A stretch of 43,573 nt of DNA from Catenulispora pinisilvae (GCF_015356865.1 NZ_JAAFZA010000071.1:1-43573); one strand, 5' to 3'. Shown: positions 32,616 through 40,094, numbered from the stretch's first letter. Notes: generated from the sequence alone by a model not told the origin. A program made the numbers and translations.

Positions 32616-32635
32616 AACCTAACACTTGCTTGGTA
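32616..32635. promoter_or_regulatory. KstR2-type operator between the SARP gene and the SDR operon
   Basis: AACCTAACACTTGCTTGGTA matches the echA20 and fadE30/fadE31 sites. On the plus strand TACGCT (32634-32639) is a TANNNT box exactly 7 bases before the SDR GTG, so that mRNA is probably leaderless. On the minus strand TAGGTT (32616-32621) has the same placement as at echA20 and would start the SARP transcript about 36 bases before its GTG. Confidence 0.68.
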
Positions 32636-32646
32636 CGCTCCGCCCC

Positions 32647-33417
32647 GTGCCCCTCTCCCTGGACCTGACCGGCAGCGTCGCGTTGGTCACCGGCGGCGCC
32701 CGGGGCGTCGGCCGGGGTGTCACGGCCCGGCTGCTGGCCGCCGGGGCGACCGTCGTCAGCTGCGGACGGACCGTCCCGGAAGCGCCGCTGCCCGCGGGCG
32801 CGGAGCACCGGACCGCTGACGTGCGCGTCCCCGAGCAGGTCCGGGAGTTGATCGACGGCATCGCCGCCGACCACGGCCGACTGGACCTGGTCGTCAACAA
32901 CGCCGGCGGCGCACCCTACGCCCTGGCCGCCGAAGCGAGCCCGCGCTTCTCGGCGGCGATCGTCGGCCTGAACCTGTTGGCCCCGTTGGCGGTCGCGCAG
33001 GAAGCGAACCGGATCATGCAGCGGCAGACCGGCGGCGGCCACATCATCAACATCTCCAGCCAGAGCGCTCGGCGGGCCAGCCCCGGCACCGCCGCGTACG
33101 GTGCCGCCAAGGCCGGGCTGGAGAACCTGACGCGCACGCTCGCGGTCGAGTGGGCCCCGAAGGTGCGGGTCAACGCCATCACGGTCGGGCCGGTCCGCAC
33201 CGAGCAGTCGCACCTGCACTACGGCGACGAGGACGGCGTCGCCGCCGTCGCGCGGACCATCGCCCTGGGCCGGCTGGCAGAGCCCGACGACGTCGGCGAT
33301 CTGTGTGCCCTGCTGGCATCGCCGTTCGCCTCCTACGTCAACGGCAGCGCCATACTTCTGGACGGCGGCGGCACTCGCCCGGCGTTCCTGGACGCCGCCA
33401 ACGCCGAACATCCCTGA
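32647..33417 (+). CDS. Short-chain dehydrogenase of the KstR2 regulon (Rv3549c-like)
   Basis: A 256-residue classical SDR with the cofactor loop TGGARGVG at residues 15-22, NNAGG, a SSQSARR active-site serine region, YGAAK catalytic pair and the C-terminal LLDGGGTRP. In Mycobacterium the Rv3549c gene is a KstR2-controlled SDR adjacent to and divergent from echA20; sequence resemblance, gene order with the next SDR, and the shared operator support equivalence. Its exact substrate in steroid degradation is not established. The GTG start is leaderless by geometry (TANNNT 7 bases upstream, no ribosome-binding site). Confidence 0.82.
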   Translation: MPLSLDLTGSVALVTGGARGVGRGVTARLLAAGATVVSCGRTVPEAPLPAGAEHRTADVRVPEQVRELIDGIAADHGRLDLVVNNAGGAPYALAAEASPRFSAAIVGLNLLAPLAVAQEANRIMQRQTGGGHIINISSQSARRASPGTAAYGAAKAGLENLTRTLAVEWAPKVRVNAITVGPVRTEQSHLHYGDEDGVAAVARTIALGRLAEPDDVGDLCALLASPFASYVNGSAILLDGGGTRPAFLDAANAEHP

Positions 33418-33487
33418 GAATCAGCGGGAAGTAGCGCTTGTCTTTACCTCCAGCATGAGAGCCGGACCAACGAAGGAGTGGGCAGCC

Positions 33488-34393
33488 ATGGCAGGGATCT
33501 GCGAAGGCCGCGTGGCCGTCGTCACCGGGGCCGGCCGCGGTCTGGGCCGCGCGCACGCCCTGGCGTTCGCCAGGCAGGGCGCCAAGGTCGTGGTCAACGA
33601 CCTCGGCGTCGGGCCCGACGGCCGGGACGGCAGCGACGGCCCGGCGCGGGAGGTCGTCCGGGACATCGTGAAGGCCGGCTACGAGGCGGTCGTGGACCAC
33701 CACGACATCGCCACCTGGGACGGCGCCGCGGCCCTGGTGCAGACCGCGCTGGAGGCGTTCGGCAAGCTCGACGTCCTGGTCAACAACGCCGGGTTCCTGC
33801 GCGACCGGATGCTGGTCAACCTCTCCGAGCAGGACTGGGACGACGTCGTCCGGGTCCACCTCAAGGGCCACTTCCTGACCCTGCGGCACGCCGGCGCGCA
33901 CTGGCGCGACCAGTACAAGCTCGGCAACCTCAACGACGCGCGCGTCATCAACACCAGCTCGGGCGCGGGCCTGCTCGGCTCGGTCGGGCAGGGAAACTAC
34001 GCGGCCGCCAAGGCCGGCATCGCCGCGCTGACCATCCAGGCCGCCGCCGAACTCGGACGGTACGGCGTCACCGTCAACGCGATCGCCCCGGCCGCCCGCA
34101 CCCGGATGACCGAGGGCCCGTTCAGCACGATGATGGCCGCGCCGCCGGACGGCTTCGACGCCATGGCGCCGGAGAACGTCTCGCCGCTGGTGGTCTGGCT
34201 CGGCTCGGACCGCTCCCGGGCGGTCAGCGGCCGGGTCTTCGAGGTCGAGGGCGGCCGCATCGGCGTCGCCGACGGCTGGCAGCACGGGCCGACCGTGGAC
34301 AAGGGCGCGCGCTGGGACCCGGCCGAGCTGGACGCGGTGGTCGCGGCGCTGATCGACGAGGCGCCGGTGCCGGGGCCGGTTTACGGGGGCTGA
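33488..34393 (+). CDS. Short-chain dehydrogenase (Rv3548c-like)
   Basis: A 301-residue SDR with TGAGRGLG at residues 13-20, the longer loop containing GVGPDGRDGSDGPAREVV, NNAGFLRDRMLVNLSEQDWDDVVRVHLKGHF, and the GNYAAAKAG catalytic region. These motifs and the ending SPLVVWLGSDRSRAVSGRVFEVEGG match mycobacterial Rv3548c and the dehydrogenase part of multifunctional peroxisomal enzymes, which oxidise 3-hydroxyacyl-CoA thioesters. It lies 70 bases after the Rv3549c-like gene with its own good ribosome-binding site (AAGGAG), and probably shares its transcript. Confidence 0.85.
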   Translation: MAGICEGRVAVVTGAGRGLGRAHALAFARQGAKVVVNDLGVGPDGRDGSDGPAREVVRDIVKAGYEAVVDHHDIATWDGAAALVQTALEAFGKLDVLVNNAGFLRDRMLVNLSEQDWDDVVRVHLKGHFLTLRHAGAHWRDQYKLGNLNDARVINTSSGAGLLGSVGQGNYAAAKAGIAALTIQAAAELGRYGVTVNAIAPAARTRMTEGPFSTMMAAPPDGFDAMAPENVSPLVVWLGSDRSRAVSGRVFEVEGGRIGVADGWQHGPTVDKGARWDPAELDAVVAALIDEAPVPGPVYGG

Positions 34394-34486
34394 GGGGACC
34401 GGTTTACGGCGGTTGGGCGGGCCGGGCTCGCCGGTCTGGGGCCCGCTTGCCGAGCTCCGGCGGTTTGAGTTTCTGCCGGGTCTGAG

Positions 34487-34542
34487 CCTTCGCATGCCCG
34501 CCTTCGCATGCCCGCCTTCGCATGCCCGCCTTCGCATGCCCG
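34487..34542. repeat. Four perfect 14-bp tandem repeats
   Basis: CCTTCGCATGCCCG occurs four times without change (34487-34500, 34501-34514, 34515-34528, 34529-34542), ending 3 bases before the promoter palindrome of the next SDR gene. Each unit contains the palindrome GCATGC. Confidence 0.92.
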
Positions 34543-34545
34543 CGC

Positions 34546-34570
34546 GTAGTATGCCTATTAGAAATACTAC
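34546..34570. promoter_or_regulatory. Operator-like palindrome before the third SDR gene
   Basis: Perfect 7-bp arms GTAGTAT (34546-34552) and ATACTAC (34564-34570) flank 11 bases. Inside, 34549-34567 (GTATGCCTATTAGAAATAC) matches 17 of 19 bases of the palindrome between the PadR and LLM genes. It ends 15 bases before the ATG of the SDR gene, which suits promoter control. Confidence 0.65.
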
Positions 34571-34585
34571 GAAGTGGAGCAAACC

Positions 34586-35329
34586 ATGGGCAGGGTCACG
34601 GGCCGGGTCACGGGCAAGGTCGCGGTCGTCACCGGCGGCGCGCGGGGACTGGGCGCGGCGCAGGTCCGCGCGCTGGCCGGCGAGGGGGCGAAGGTGCTGG
34701 TCACCGACGTGCTGGTGGCCGAGGGCGAGAAGCTGGCCGCCGAGCTGGGGCCGGACGTGCGGTTCGCCGAGCTCGACGTCACCGACTTCGCCCGGTGGCA
34801 GGCGGTGCTCGCCCAGGCCGCCACGGCGTTCGGGGCGCCGGTGAACGTGCTGGTCAACAACGCCGGCATCGTGAAGGAGTCGTCGATCGAGGACACCTCG
34901 GAGGCCGACTTCCGCAAGGTGATCGACGTCAACGAGGTCGGCGTGTTCCTCGGCATCAAGGCCGCGATCCCGCTGATGCGGGCGGCCGGCGGCGGCTCGA
35001 TCGTCAACATCTCCTCGATCGGCGGCATCATCGCCTTCACCAACATCCCCGGCTACGTGGCCAGCAAGTGGGCCGTGCGCGGGCTGACCAAGGCGGCGGC
35101 GCAGGAACTCGGGCCGGAGCGGATCCGGGTCAACTCCGTGCACCCGGGCTTCATCGAGACCGAGATGACCACCGGGACCGGCACCGAGCAGATCGCCGCG
35201 ATCCAGCCGCTACGGCGGCAGGGCCGGCCCGAGGAGGTCGCCACCTTGGTGCTGTTCCTGGCTTCCGACGAGGCCTCGTACGTCACCGGTGCCGAGTTCG
35301 TCGCAGACGGCGGTTTCACCACCATGTGA
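34586..35329 (+). CDS. Short-chain dehydrogenase, 3-alpha/20-beta-hydroxysteroid dehydrogenase-like
   Basis: A 247-residue classical SDR. The cofactor loop TGGARGLG is at residues 16-23; LVNNAGIVKESSIEDTSEADF, SIVNISSIGGI (active-site Ser) and GYVASKWAVRGLTKAAAQELGPERIRVNSVHPGFIETEMT (with the Tyr-Lys pair) follow. The last stretches resemble bacterial 3-alpha/20-beta-hydroxysteroid dehydrogenases, but substrate cannot be fixed. The ATG at 34586 has a GGAG site 6 bases upstream; an in-frame GTG at 34574 is less likely. Its promoter palindrome is shared with the LLM oxidoreductase operon at 7.6 kb, not with the KstR2 sites. Confidence 0.82.
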   Translation: MGRVTGRVTGKVAVVTGGARGLGAAQVRALAGEGAKVLVTDVLVAEGEKLAAELGPDVRFAELDVTDFARWQAVLAQAATAFGAPVNVLVNNAGIVKESSIEDTSEADFRKVIDVNEVGVFLGIKAAIPLMRAAGGGSIVNISSIGGIIAFTNIPGYVASKWAVRGLTKAAAQELGPERIRVNSVHPGFIETEMTTGTGTEQIAAIQPLRRQGRPEEVATLVLFLASDEASYVTGAEFVADGGFTTM

Positions 35330-35420
35330 CGCCACTGTCATGGGATAGCCTCGCCAGTCGGAGCGTCCAAGAAGTCCGGACGATCTGGACGATCTGGATG
35401 ATCCGAACGGAGCGGCGAAG

Positions 35421-36131
35421 ATGCGGGTGTCACTGCGGCACGGTCGATGGGCGGTGCTGGCTGCGGTCGGCGTGCTGGCGCTGGCGGGCTGTAGCTCGTC
35501 CGGCAGCTCGAAGGGGTCCGCGGCCGGCGGGTCCGGCGGGACGGCCGCCGGCGGTTCGTCGTCCAGCGCCGCTTCGGGGGCCAAGAGCTGGTCCAAGGAA
35601 CCGGCGATGACCATCGACCCGGGCAAGAAGTACACGATGGTCCTGCACACCTCGCAGGGCGACATCACGATCGCCATGGACGCCGCCAAGGCCCCGCACG
35701 CGGTGAACTCCTTCAACTTCCTGGCCGCGCAGCACTTCTTCGACGGCAGCTACTGCCACCGGCTGTCCACCTCGGCCGGCCTGGAGATGCTCCAGTGCGG
35801 CGACCCGACGGCCGGCGCCACCCCGAAGGCCACCGACGGCCAGAACGGCCCGGGCTACCAGTTCCAGGACGAGAACCTGGCCGGCGCCACGTACCCGGCC
35901 GGGACCGTGGCGATGGCCAACGCCGGACCGAACACCAACGGCTCGCAGTTCTTCCTGGTCTTCGGCGACAGCCAACTCCAGCCGGCCTACACCCCCTTCG
36001 GCACCATCACCGACGGCATGGGCGTCCTGGCCCACGTCGCCTCCGGCGGCATCAGCGACCCGGGCCAGGACGGCACCGGCCGCCCGACCATCCCGGTCGA
36101 GCTCAAGTCGGTCACGGTCACCGCGAGCTGA
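35421..36131 (+). CDS. Lipoprotein peptidyl-prolyl cis-trans isomerase (cyclophilin type)
   Basis: A 236-residue extracytoplasmic cyclophilin. The N-terminus is a lipoprotein signal with lipobox LAGC (Cys about residue 25), followed by a Ser/Gly/Ala-rich linker to about residue 60 and a cyclophilin domain (about 70-235) with YTMVLHTSQGDITIAMD, NSFNFLAAQHFFDGSYCHR, GTVAMANAGPNTNGSQFFLVFGD and TPFGTITDGMGVL. It should assist folding of exported proteins at the outer face of the membrane. Three 9-bp direct repeats (GGACGATCT-like) lie just upstream of the start. Confidence 0.9.
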   Translation: MRVSLRHGRWAVLAAVGVLALAGCSSSGSSKGSAAGGSGGTAAGGSSSSAASGAKSWSKEPAMTIDPGKKYTMVLHTSQGDITIAMDAAKAPHAVNSFNFLAAQHFFDGSYCHRLSTSAGLEMLQCGDPTAGATPKATDGQNGPGYQFQDENLAGATYPAGTVAMANAGPNTNGSQFFLVFGDSQLQPAYTPFGTITDGMGVLAHVASGGISDPGQDGTGRPTIPVELKSVTVTAS

Positions 36132-36233
36132 CTTCCGAACGCGCGGCGATGTGACGCGCGGCGATGTAACCCGTAACCCCGTCGGCCGGTGTGTCCAGTG
36201 ATGAACTAGCCACCGACCGATGAGGGGCGGGGA

Positions 36234-36800
36234 ATGGAAGGGACGATCGCCGAACGGCGATTGCGGATGCCAGGCGGGGGAGCGGCGGTGAAGGCCGCGC
36301 AAGAGGAGTCGTTCCGCCAGTTCGTCGAAGGCTCCTGGCACCGCCTGCTGCGCACGGCATACCTGCTGACCGGCGACCACGGCGCGGCCGAGGACCTGGT
36401 GCAGACCGCACTCATGCGCACCTACCGGCACTGGGCCCGGATCGAGGACTACGAGGCCCCCGAGGCCTACGTCCGCCGGGTGATGGTCAACATCAACATC
36501 TCGGCGTGGCGGCGCCGCAAGGCGGTCGTGCACGTGGTGGCCGAGCCGCCGGAGCCGGCGCCGGCGGCCGGGGCGGGCGATCATCAGAACACGTACGCGG
36601 TCCGCGACGAACTGTGGCGCGCGGTCTGCGCGATGTCGCCGCGCATGCGCACCGCCTTCGTGCTGCGCTATTTCGAGGACCTGACCGAGGCCGAGGTGGC
36701 CACGGCGATGGGCTGCGCGGTCGGCACCGTGAAGAGTCAGATCTCGCGCGGGCTGGCGCGGCTGCGCATCGACCTGCAAGCCGAGGGGAGTTTCCGATGA
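36234..36800 (+). CDS. ECF sigma factor, SigE-like family
   Basis: A 188-residue group 4 sigma factor. Region 2 spans about residues 24-90 (FRQFVEGSWHRLLRTAYLLTGDHGAAEDLVQTALMRTYRHW, the pattern of the actinobacterial SigE family TIGR02983) and region 4 about 125-180 (MSPRMRTAFVLRYFEDLTEAEVATAMGCAVGTVKSQISRGLARLR). The chosen ATG at 36234 follows a GAGGGGCGGGG ribosome-binding region; a start at 36267 would also keep both domains. Its stop overlaps the start of a membrane protein gene, the standard layout for a sigma factor and its anti-sigma or sensor partner. Upstream is a 14-bp direct repeat (ACGCGCGGCGATGT) in the promoter region. Confidence 0.88.
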   Translation: MEGTIAERRLRMPGGGAAVKAAQEESFRQFVEGSWHRLLRTAYLLTGDHGAAEDLVQTALMRTYRHWARIEDYEAPEAYVRRVMVNINISAWRRRKAVVHVVAEPPEPAPAAGAGDHQNTYAVRDELWRAVCAMSPRMRTAFVLRYFEDLTEAEVATAMGCAVGTVKSQISRGLARLRIDLQAEGSFR

Positions 36801-38182
36801 ATGCTGATAAGCCGATGCGCGCCGACAAACCGGAGAGCGGCCCCGGCGACGAAGTCCTGGAGAACGAGTTCCGCGCCATGTTCGCCGAACGCTCCGAGAC
36901 GGTGCGGATGGCGACGGCGCCGTACGCGTCGGTGCGTCAGCGGATCGCCGCGGCCCGCCGCAAGCGCCGGCTGCGGCTCGGCAGCGCGGGCGTCGCGTTC
37001 GCGGTGGCGGCGGCCGGGATCGGGGTGTGGGCCACGGTGCCGGGGCGGCATCAGGCCGCGGTGGCGCCGATATCGAAGATCCCGGCGTCCGGCGGGCCCG
37101 CGAAGTACCTGTACGCCGACGGCCACACCGAGATCCCGGCCGGGCCGTTGCAGCAGGCCGCGCTGGCCTGGCTGCGGGCGAACTACCACGGCGATCTGCG
37201 CGGGCTCACCGTGGTGACCACCTTCGACCCGGGCATCCAGGCCGCGGCGAACGCCTCCCCCGGCGACAGCGGCGTCGCGGTCCTCGACGCGCGGACCGGC
37301 GCGGTGCTGGGGCTCGGCGGAACCTGGGACACGCCGATGCAGGTCGCCGACCTCATGAAGCCGATCGTGCTGGCGGCGGCGTTCCAGACCGGGCACTACA
37401 CCCCCGATTCCAAGGAGCCGCTGGACGCTCAGAAGCACCCGGTGTACTGGCCCCCGGGGAGCGAGAAGACCCCCCTGACCTTCGTGTCGGGAAACCAACA
37501 GTTCAATTGGCCGCCGGAATCACCCACCACGACGATCCACGACACGGACGTCACGCTGACCCAGGCCGCCGAGTCGGGTGCCAACGAGCCGTTCGCGCAG
37601 CTGGAACTCGCGGCCGACATGGGGCCGTCCGGGGTCTACCAACTCGCCATGCGCATGGGGATGCCGAAGAGCAGCCCGGACTTCTTTCCCGTGCCGTCGC
37701 TGGTCCTGGGGGTCCCGGCGGCGAGCCCCCTGACGATGGCGAGCGTCTACGCGACCTTCAACGACGGCGGTGTCCGGCACGATCCCAGGATGGTCGGGCA
37801 ACTGCTCGCCGAGAACGGGCGGAACGTGTGGATGCCGCCCGACACCTTCACCCGCGTCCTGTCGCAGAGTACTGCGGACCAGGTCACTGCCGTCCTACAC
37901 GCGCAACTACTCAACGGTCCCACCACCATCGGCGTCGATTCCATCCTCGCCGGGGACCGCTCCGGGTTGTGGGCCGCTGCCGGAGCCCCCACCTCGGAGG
38001 AGGCGGCCTGGCTCACGGGGGGCGACTCGCACTACGTGGCCTCGGTGGGGGTGTCCTCGAAGACCTCCAACGGCACTCTCAAGCCGCTGGGCGACGATCA
38101 CCATGGCGGCGTCGACATCGGCAGTGAGTACGCCGGGCCGATCTGGGCGCGGGTGATGGGGGCGCTGAAGACCCGCGACTGA
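36797..38182 (+). CDS. Membrane protein with a degenerate penicillin-binding (transpeptidase) domain, partner of the ECF sigma factor
   Basis: A 461-residue protein translated from an ATG overlapping the sigma stop. Residues 1-60 are cytoplasmic (acidic, then Arg/Lys-rich), a membrane helix spans about 62-82, and the extracytoplasmic part resembles a class A penicillin-binding protein transpeptidase domain: TTFDPGIQAA at 142-151, VAVLDARTGAVLGLGG at 160-175, SLVLGVPAASPLTMASVYATFNDGG at 301-325. The catalytic motifs are lost. SxxK is replaced by D185-L-M-K188, SxN by S260-G-A-N263 and KTG by G396-A-P-T399. There is no glycosyltransferase domain. It cannot be a normal transpeptidase; with the cytoplasmic tail and sigma-linked position it is best read as an anti-sigma or sensor protein using a dead PBP fold to detect peptidoglycan or beta-lactams. 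That role is inferred. Confidence 0.8.
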   Translation: MNADKPMRADKPESGPGDEVLENEFRAMFAERSETVRMATAPYASVRQRIAAARRKRRLRLGSAGVAFAVAAAGIGVWATVPGRHQAAVAPISKIPASGGPAKYLYADGHTEIPAGPLQQAALAWLRANYHGDLRGLTVVTTFDPGIQAAANASPGDSGVAVLDARTGAVLGLGGTWDTPMQVADLMKPIVLAAAFQTGHYTPDSKEPLDAQKHPVYWPPGSEKTPLTFVSGNQQFNWPPESPTTTIHDTDVTLTQAAESGANEPFAQLELAADMGPSGVYQLAMRMGMPKSSPDFFPVPSLVLGVPAASPLTMASVYATFNDGGVRHDPRMVGQLLAENGRNVWMPPDTFTRVLSQSTADQVTAVLHAQLLNGPTTIGVDSILAGDRSGLWAAAGAPTSEEAAWLTGGDSHYVASVGVSSKTSNGTLKPLGDDHHGGVDIGSEYAGPIWARVMGALKTRD

Positions 38183-38192
38183 CCCACTGCTG

Positions 38193-38239
38193 TGAACGAC
38201 TGCGGTGAACGACTGCGATAAACGACTGCGATAAACGAC
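38193..38239. repeat. 13-bp tandem repeats before the terminator
   Basis: Three full units (TGAACGACTGCGR / TAAACGACTGCGA) and a partial fourth stand head to tail directly between the PBP-like gene and the terminator hairpin. Confidence 0.8.
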
Positions 38240-38278
38240 GGATCCGCCGGGCGGCCTGAGCGCCGCCCGGCGGATCCG
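38239..38278. terminator. Strong bidirectional terminator with a 17-bp perfect stem
   Basis: CGGATCCGCCGGGCGGC pairs perfectly with GCCGCCCGGCGGATCCG across a 6-base loop and is followed by a T-rich tail (GGTTCTTATTCTT). It lies between the convergent PBP-like and DUF885 genes. Confidence 0.92.
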
Positions 38279-38305
38279 GGTTCTTATTCTTCGCCTATTG
38301 CCGCC

Positions 38306-39985
38306 TCAGCGCAGCGCGACCCGCCGGGCCAGCCCCAGGGGCAGCCCGCCGGAGCCGGCGATCGTGTCGTGGAACTGCTTCAGCGTCCCCTTGCCCTGCT
38401 TCAGATACTCCGCGCGGATCGCCTCGATCTCCAGGCACCCCGTCAGGTACGACGCCGCCTGCGTAGGCCACGCGCAGTACCGGTTGACCTCTCCCTTGGC
38501 CGTCTCCGGCGTCAGCGTCGCCTTCGAGGCCATGAACTTCTCGGCCTCCTCGATGCTCATCTCCCCGGTGTGCAGCGCGGTGTCGACCACGATCCGCGCC
38601 GCGCGGAAGATGCGCGCGTCCAGGTGCCCCAGCTCGTGCCGCGGGTCGGCGAAGTAGCCCTGCTCGCGCATGGCGGTCTCGATGTACAGACCCCAGCCCT
38701 CGACGAAGTACGGCGTGGTGAACGTGCTGCGCACCAGCCGCCCCTGCTCGGCCACCCACGACAGGTGCCAGTGGTGCCCCGGGTACGCCTCGTGGACGGC
38801 GATCGTCGGCATCGTCACGCGGGCGTTGGTCTTCAGCCGGCCCAGGACCGCCTCCGGCGAGGAGCCCGCCGGCGTGAACGGCACGTTGAACACCCCGGTG
38901 CGGGACGGCGTCAGCGCCGGCGGCCGGTTGTAGGAGGCCACCGACAGCACCGCGCGCAGGAACTCCGGGCCCGGCTGCACCAGGCATTCCTCGCCCTGCG
39001 CGAACGTCACCAGGTCGTGGTCCACGGTGAACTGCCGGGCCCTCGCCGTCTCGGCCCGGTACTCCGCGAGCATCGCCTCCTCACTCGGGGAGATGTCTTC
39101 GCAGAGTGCTTCCATCGTCGCCCGCCAGTCCCGGGACCCGCCGGGGATCCGCGCGGCCAGCTCCTGCATCTCCGCGTTCAGCCCGTCGTACGCCGCCTGG
39201 CCGCGCCGGTGCAGCTCCGCGGTGTCGTAGCCGAGCATCTCGACCTCTTGCAGCAGCCGCGAGTACGTCGCCTCGCCCAGCCGCCAGTCACCTTCGCAGC
39301 GTTCTGCGAAGTCGGCCAGGAACGCCGCCAGTTCGTCGAACGCGACGGCGGCCGGCTCGGCGGCGTCGGCCAGTTCGGCCCGCAGCGTCGGGTCCTGGAC
39401 CATCGACGGCAGCGACTCGGTCAGGAACCGGCGGCCGGTGCGCGCCTGGCCCAGCGCCCGCTCCACCAACAGCTTCGGCGCCACGCCCGGATCCAGATTG
39501 CTGCGGCAGGCCGCCAGCGCCTCCGGCACCTGCTTCAGCTTGGCCAGCGACTCCTGGACCAGGCGTGCCTCGGGCCGGGTCTTCTGCTGCAACGGGAGGT
39601 AGAGGCCGTACAGGGTGGGGGACACGGATTCGGCCGGATCCCGGCGCCACATCTGGCGTTCGGCCATGATGCCGTGCTTGCGCAGCTGGGCCCGGACCAG
39701 GTCGCGGTCGACGCCGTCCTCGAAGTCGCCGACGCTCTCGGACGCGTCCCCGCCAGCCCCGCCAGCGCCGTCGGCCCCGGCCAACGCGTCCAGCTTCGCC
39801 AGCTGTTCGGCCGCCTCGCGGGCCCGGCGTTCGAAACCCTCGGCCGAGTGGTCGCCGAGGGTGGTCGTGTGGTCCGGATCGCCGGAACCCATCACCGTGG
39901 CCGAGACCGGATACGCGTTCAGGTACCAGCCCACCGCCTCGGCGACCGCCGACGCCACCGGGTTCTGGGAGTCTTCAGTCGTCAT
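38306..39985 (-). CDS. DUF885-family metallopeptidase-like protein
   Basis: A 559-residue cytoplasmic protein of the DUF885 family. The conserved H398-E-A-Y-P-G-H-H405 motif and E429-G-W-G-L-Y-I-E436 block form the presumed zinc site of this gluzincin-like group; FNVPFTPAG and the tail with QAASYLTGCLEI are also typical. Members are thought to be carboxypeptidases, with few characterised. The ATG at 39985 begins MTTEDSQNP; the frame is open further upstream without conserved sequence. A Gly/Ala-rich loop sits at about residues 68-80. Confidence 0.85.
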   Translation of the reverse strand: MTTEDSQNPVASAVAEAVGWYLNAYPVSATVMGSGDPDHTTTLGDHSAEGFERRAREAAEQLAKLDALAGADGAGGAGGDASESVGDFEDGVDRDLVRAQLRKHGIMAERQMWRRDPAESVSPTLYGLYLPLQQKTRPEARLVQESLAKLKQVPEALAACRSNLDPGVAPKLLVERALGQARTGRRFLTESLPSMVQDPTLRAELADAAEPAAVAFDELAAFLADFAERCEGDWRLGEATYSRLLQEVEMLGYDTAELHRRGQAAYDGLNAEMQELAARIPGGSRDWRATMEALCEDISPSEEAMLAEYRAETARARQFTVDHDLVTFAQGEECLVQPGPEFLRAVLSVASYNRPPALTPSRTGVFNVPFTPAGSSPEAVLGRLKTNARVTMPTIAVHEAYPGHHWHLSWVAEQGRLVRSTFTTPYFVEGWGLYIETAMREQGYFADPRHELGHLDARIFRAARIVVDTALHTGEMSIEEAEKFMASKATLTPETAKGEVNRYCAWPTQAASYLTGCLEIEAIRAEYLKQGKGTLKQFHDTIAGSGGLPLGLARRVALR

Positions 39986-40094
39986 GGGCCGACCGTAGCG
40001 CTCCAAGAGCGTCGGCGGCGTGCACGTCCCCCTTGACTGACCCTGGACTTCGGCTCGGAATCGGTACCGACGGCGCGACACCGGCGCGACACCG

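Noticed and set aside
31204-33411. 735-codon minus-strand open frame across the SARP promoter and the SDR gene
   Set aside because: Antisense to the SDR and out of frame with the SARP; composition is typical of high-GC shadow frames.
34487-34542. Short CRISPR-like array
   Set aside because: Units are contiguous 14-mers without spacers and there are no cas genes.
33338-35143. 601-codon minus-strand open frame opposite two SDR genes
   Set aside because: Both SDR genes on the plus strand show all family motifs; the minus frame is His/Asp/Arg-rich shadow.
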